Below, piece after piece: positions 63,163 through 64,000 of a stretch of DNA of 64,000 bases (positions are counted from its first letter, which is position 1; each line of letters starts with the position of its first letter). Under the pieces are notes generated by a model that saw only the letters and a list, made by a program, of their open reading frames with translations, was not told the origin of the DNA and ran no database searches. This DNA is from Pseudomonas sp. MWU16-30317. Lineage in GTDB: Bacteria; Pseudomonadota; Gammaproteobacteria; Pseudomonadales; Pseudomonadaceae. The translations under genes and the position numbers were made by a program. Where the stretch lies: the NCBI RefSeq assembly GCF_020515695.1, contig NZ_JAIWJA010000005.1:124001-188000 (forward strand), read 5' to 3'.

Positions 63163-63945
63163 ATGCCACTGGACTTTCACCAGGTTGACGCTTTTACCGA
63201 ACATCCGTTCGCCGGGAATCCGGCCATCGTCTACCGCCTGGACGCCTGGTTGCCTGACGGGCGGATGCAGCAGATTGCCGCAGAGCATAACCTGGCAGAA
63301 ACGGCGTTCGTGGTGCACGAAGCGGCGGGTTGGCACATCCGCTGGTTCACCCCGACCACCGAGGTCCCCCTGTGCGGGCACGCCACTTTGGCCGCTGCCC
63401 ACGTGCTGTTCGAGATCTATGCATTGCCCGGCGACTTCATCGAATTCGCCAGCAAGTCCGGGCGTTTGAGCGTCACCCGCGAAGGTGGTCGGCTGTGGCT
63501 GGACTTTCCAGTTATCGAGCCCAGCGAGCTAGGCGTGACGGTCGATGTCGAGCGGGCGCTGCGCACGCCGGTGGTCGATGTGCTGGCGTCGATGTCGCTG
63601 CTGGTGGTGCTCGAATCGGAAGCGGCGGTGAGGGCATGCCAGCCGGACTTCGCGTTAGTGGCCAAATTGTTATGGCCGGGGGTGATTATCACCGCTCGCG
63701 GCGACCATCACGATTTTGTCTCGCGCTATTTCGCGCCGGCTATCGGTATCAATGAAGATTCAGTGACCGGATCAACTCACTGCAGCTTGATTCCCTATTG
63801 GTCGCATCGTCTGAACAAGACGTTGCTCAGCGCCTGGCAGTGTTCCGCCCGCGGCGGTGAGCTGGCGTGCAGGTTGGAAGACGATCGAGTGAAAATCGGC
63901 GGATATGTCAGGCTGGTGGCCAGCGGCAGGTTGCTGGTGGAGTAG
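63163..63945 (+). CDS. PhzF-family isomerase/epimerase
   Basis: A 260-aa protein of the PhzF (diaminopimelate-epimerase-like) fold. It starts MPLDFHQVDAFTEHPFAGNP and has the catalytic-type glutamate E46 in LAETAFV, then FTPTTEVPLCGHATLAAAHV and GINEDSVTGSTHCSL. Members isomerise small hydroxy or amino acids; the phenazine enzyme itself needs partner phz genes, which are absent here. Function therefore unknown. Confidence 0.85.
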   Translation: MPLDFHQVDAFTEHPFAGNPAIVYRLDAWLPDGRMQQIAAEHNLAETAFVVHEAAGWHIRWFTPTTEVPLCGHATLAAAHVLFEIYALPGDFIEFASKSGRLSVTREGGRLWLDFPVIEPSELGVTVDVERALRTPVVDVLASMSLLVVLESEAAVRACQPDFALVAKLLWPGVIITARGDHHDFVSRYFAPAIGINEDSVTGSTHCSLIPYWSHRLNKTLLSAWQCSARGGELACRLEDDRVKIGGYVRLVASGRLLVE

Positions 63946-64000
63946 CCGGCTGCACTGGCGTGGCAACTGGGGCATTGGCGGCTAGAGCCTGCTCCAGCAG

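Noticed and set aside
63163..63945. Phenazine biosynthesis
   Set aside because: Only a generic PhzF-family gene is present; no phzA-E or G genes are adjacent.

Overview
The window is chromosomal DNA of a Pseudomonas (fluorescens/putida lineage). The evidence is high-GC coding with strong third-position G/C bias, the order yebC-ruvCAB-ybgC-tolQRAB-pal-cpoB-queE-queC-tRNA-Lys, an AauS/AauR-AatJQMP acidic amino acid locus, a glpFKRD cluster, and many short REP-type palindromes containing 'GCGGGC..GCTCCCACA' or 'AAGCC.CCTCGCTAC'.

Layout. 1-10035 is a core block: Holliday-junction processing (ruvCAB), the Tol-Pal envelope-constriction system, preQ0 synthesis (queE, queC) and tRNA-Lys(UUU) with its own promoter and terminator. 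10221-11873 holds two small kinase-fold (InaA/WaaP-type) proteins. 11870-16290 is an L-arabinose-type ABC importer (araFGH) with a leading SDR dehydrogenase. Next come an MFS exporter, nadA and an OpgC-like acyltransferase.

20663-35263 is the accessory part. One gene for an FMN-binding glutamate-synthase-like protein is cut into a 3' part (20663-21547) and a 5' part (34532-35263) by about 13 kb of foreign DNA. The insert carries an IS2-group insertion sequence, decayed fragments, an unidentified 425-aa protein, and an intact catabolic cluster at 23629-31482. The cluster contains a glutamine-synthetase-like ligase, a Rieske oxygenase alpha and beta pair, a ferredoxin-type reductase, a secreted alpha/beta hydrolase, an OprD-family porin and a divergent RpiR regulator. 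Its logic (gamma-glutamylate an amine, then oxygenate it) resembles aniline dioxygenase systems. However, the glutamine-amidotransferase partner and the usual LysR regulator are absent, and a periplasmic hydrolase, a porin and an RpiR regulator are present instead. This is the best candidate in the window for an undescribed system.

35614-44721 is core again: a zinc-independent L31 paralogue with a predicted Zur operator, the helicase Lhr, two large nested palindromes in a 770-bp gap, a Nudix hydrolase, and divergent metR/metE. 44758-50376 encodes a 1872-aa protein of the Pseudomonas dermonecrotic-toxin-like type. 50502-56925 is the aauR-aauS-aatPMQJ operon (transcribed right to left), with a recognisable sigma-54 promoter and AauR inverted repeat upstream. 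57236-62326 is glycerol uptake and catabolism (glpD, glpR, glpK, glpF) with GlpR operators. The window ends with ybaK and a PhzF-family gene.
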